A DNA stretch of 64,000 nucleotides from the NCBI RefSeq assembly GCF_038050405.1, contig NZ_CP150901.1, forward strand, positions 62,001 through 126,000, in the 5' to 3' direction. The DNA is from Paraburkholderia sp. IMGN_8 (GTDB taxonomy: Bacteria; Pseudomonadota; Gammaproteobacteria; Burkholderiales; Burkholderiaceae). This document shows positions 63,317 through 64,000 of this stretch, piece after piece. The notes under the pieces were generated by a model. That model was given only the letters and a program-made list of their open reading frames with translations. It was not told the DNA's origin and ran no database searches. The translations under genes and the position numbers were made by a program. The stretch's first letter is position 1, and every line of letters begins with the position of its first letter.

Positions 63317-64000
63317 TCTGAAGGCGTCGTATGGGCCGCACACGGTCCTCGAACGCATCAACCTGTCGGTCGAGAAAGGTGAAATCGTCAGCCTGATCGG
63401 GCCGTCTGGGTCGGGCAAGAGCACGTTACTGCGCGTTCTACTGGGGCTGTTGCCGCCGGAGCACGGCAGCGTGCGGCTGAACGGCAATCTCGTGAACTAT
63501 GCGGACAAGGCTGCCGTGCGGTCGTTGCGCTCGGAAATCGCAATCGTCTTTCAACAATACAACCTGTTCCAGAACATGACCGTGCTGGACAACGTGATGA
63601 TCACGCCCACCCGGATCAAGGGCTGGCCGCGCAAGCAGGTGGAAGAGAACGCCATCCGGCTGCTTACGCGCGTGGGCCTCGAGCACAGGCTGAAGGCGTA
63701 TCCGGACGAGTTGTCGGGTGGTCAGCAGCAACGTGTTGCCATAGCCCGTGCGCTGGCGCTGGAGCCGAACGTGCTGCTTCTCGATGAGGTCACGGCTGCG
63801 CTCGACCCCGAACTCGTCACCGAGGTGCTCGATACGATTCGCGCCCTGGCGTTGGAGGGCATCACCATGTTCATCGTGTCGCACGAGATGAGTTTCGTGC
63901 GCGAGGTGTCGTCGAAAGTCGTGTTCATGGCGGGCGGCCATGTGATCGAGACAGGCTCACCGCAGCAGATTTTCGATACCCCACAGGAAGCCCGCACACG
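63294..64000 (+). CDS. Polar amino-acid-type ABC transporter ATP-binding protein (partial, runs off the window)
   Basis: The frame starts at a TTG at 63294, preceded by GGAGAAG, and stays open to the window edge (235 codons seen). It has Walker A IGPSGSGKSTLLRVL, Q-loop IAIVFQQYNLFQNMTVL, the ABC signature ELSGGQQQRVAIARAL, Walker B VLLLDEVTAALDPEL and the H-loop FIVSHEMSFVREV. This is the HisP/GlnQ type. Only a few C-terminal residues are likely missing. A TTG start is unusual, but no ATG in frame precedes Walker A at sensible length. Confidence 0.9.
   Translation, partial: MPQLEIVDLKASYGPHTVLERINLSVEKGEIVSLIGPSGSGKSTLLRVLLGLLPPEHGSVRLNGNLVNYADKAAVRSLRSEIAIVFQQYNLFQNMTVLDNVMITPTRIKGWPRKQVEENAIRLLTRVGLEHRLKAYPDELSGGQQQRVAIARALALEPNVLLLDEVTAALDPELVTEVLDTIRALALEGITMFIVSHEMSFVREVSSKVVFMAGGHVIETGSPQQIFDTPQEART

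Overview
The window is a high-GC stretch of a large proteobacterial genome, most probably Burkholderiaceae and closest in style to Paraburkholderia or Burkholderia sensu lato. This rests on codon and base use, on the gene families present (Tat-exported phosphocholine-type phospholipase C, SYLF and Gly-zipper envelope proteins, NodT-type RND systems), and on the dense packing of catabolic operons. No rRNA, tRNA, CRISPR array or intact mobile element was seen. The replicon looks like an accessory, metabolism-rich region such as a secondary chromosome or megaplasmid; that is inference.

Layout. (1) 1-1872: about 0.8 kb without a supportable gene, then an MBL-fold hydrolase. (2) 1913-18124: a 13-gene minus-strand catabolic operon (Gfo/Idh oxidoreductase, CoA-transferase, enoyl-CoA hydratase, aldehyde dehydrogenase, sugar-type ABC importer, SDR, GMC oxidoreductase, DUF993, UPF0303, MHS-type MFS transporter). 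It is transcribed away from a divergent LacI regulator across three clear LacI-type palindromes. (3) 18413-24589: LprI-like protein, a small lipoprotein, phospholipase C, gene debris (AraC and NhaA fragments), glutamate symporter GltS, and two small exported proteins. (4) 24638-35803: an envelope and regulatory neighbourhood with a large repeat-bearing exported protein, a beta-barrel protein, a small exported protein, acetoacetate decarboxylase plus patatin, a PAS histidine kinase with a FixJ-type regulator, a receiver-only protein, SYLF and Gly-zipper proteins. A palindromic motif, GGACC-N2-GGTCC, occurs five times here, each time in front of a gene. (5) 35831-45254: one six-gene operon joining an RND efflux system (adaptor, pump, outer-membrane factor) to PqiABC. 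(6) 45310-48942: a cassette of a propeller protein, an HTH regulator, DUF899 and DUF2182. (7) 48985-52166: branched-chain 2-oxoacid dehydrogenase E1alpha/E1beta/E2. (8) 52524-54818: DUF1326, a second DUF2182 and an EamA transporter, followed by an FtsX-type permease remnant. (9) 55425-64000: a six-gene minus-strand operon ((2Fe-2S) protein, NAD/FAD oxidoreductase, DAO-type oxidase, DHDPS-family enzyme, dihydropyrimidinase, FmdB) divergent from a polar amino-acid-type ABC importer whose ATPase runs off the window.

How it works together. The two catabolic operons each pair an importer with a dedicated enzyme set and have candidate operators in the divergent intergenic region, so each looks like a self-contained uptake-and-degradation module. 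Neither substrate can be named from sequence. The two least-described items are the LacI-controlled operon, which mixes sugar-type import with acyl-CoA-type chemistry, and the GGACC-N2-GGTCC site set around the PAS/FixJ two-component system. Three intergenic regions hold decayed C-terminal gene fragments (AraC/NhaA, DUF4239, FtsX), so the region has lost genes by deletion.
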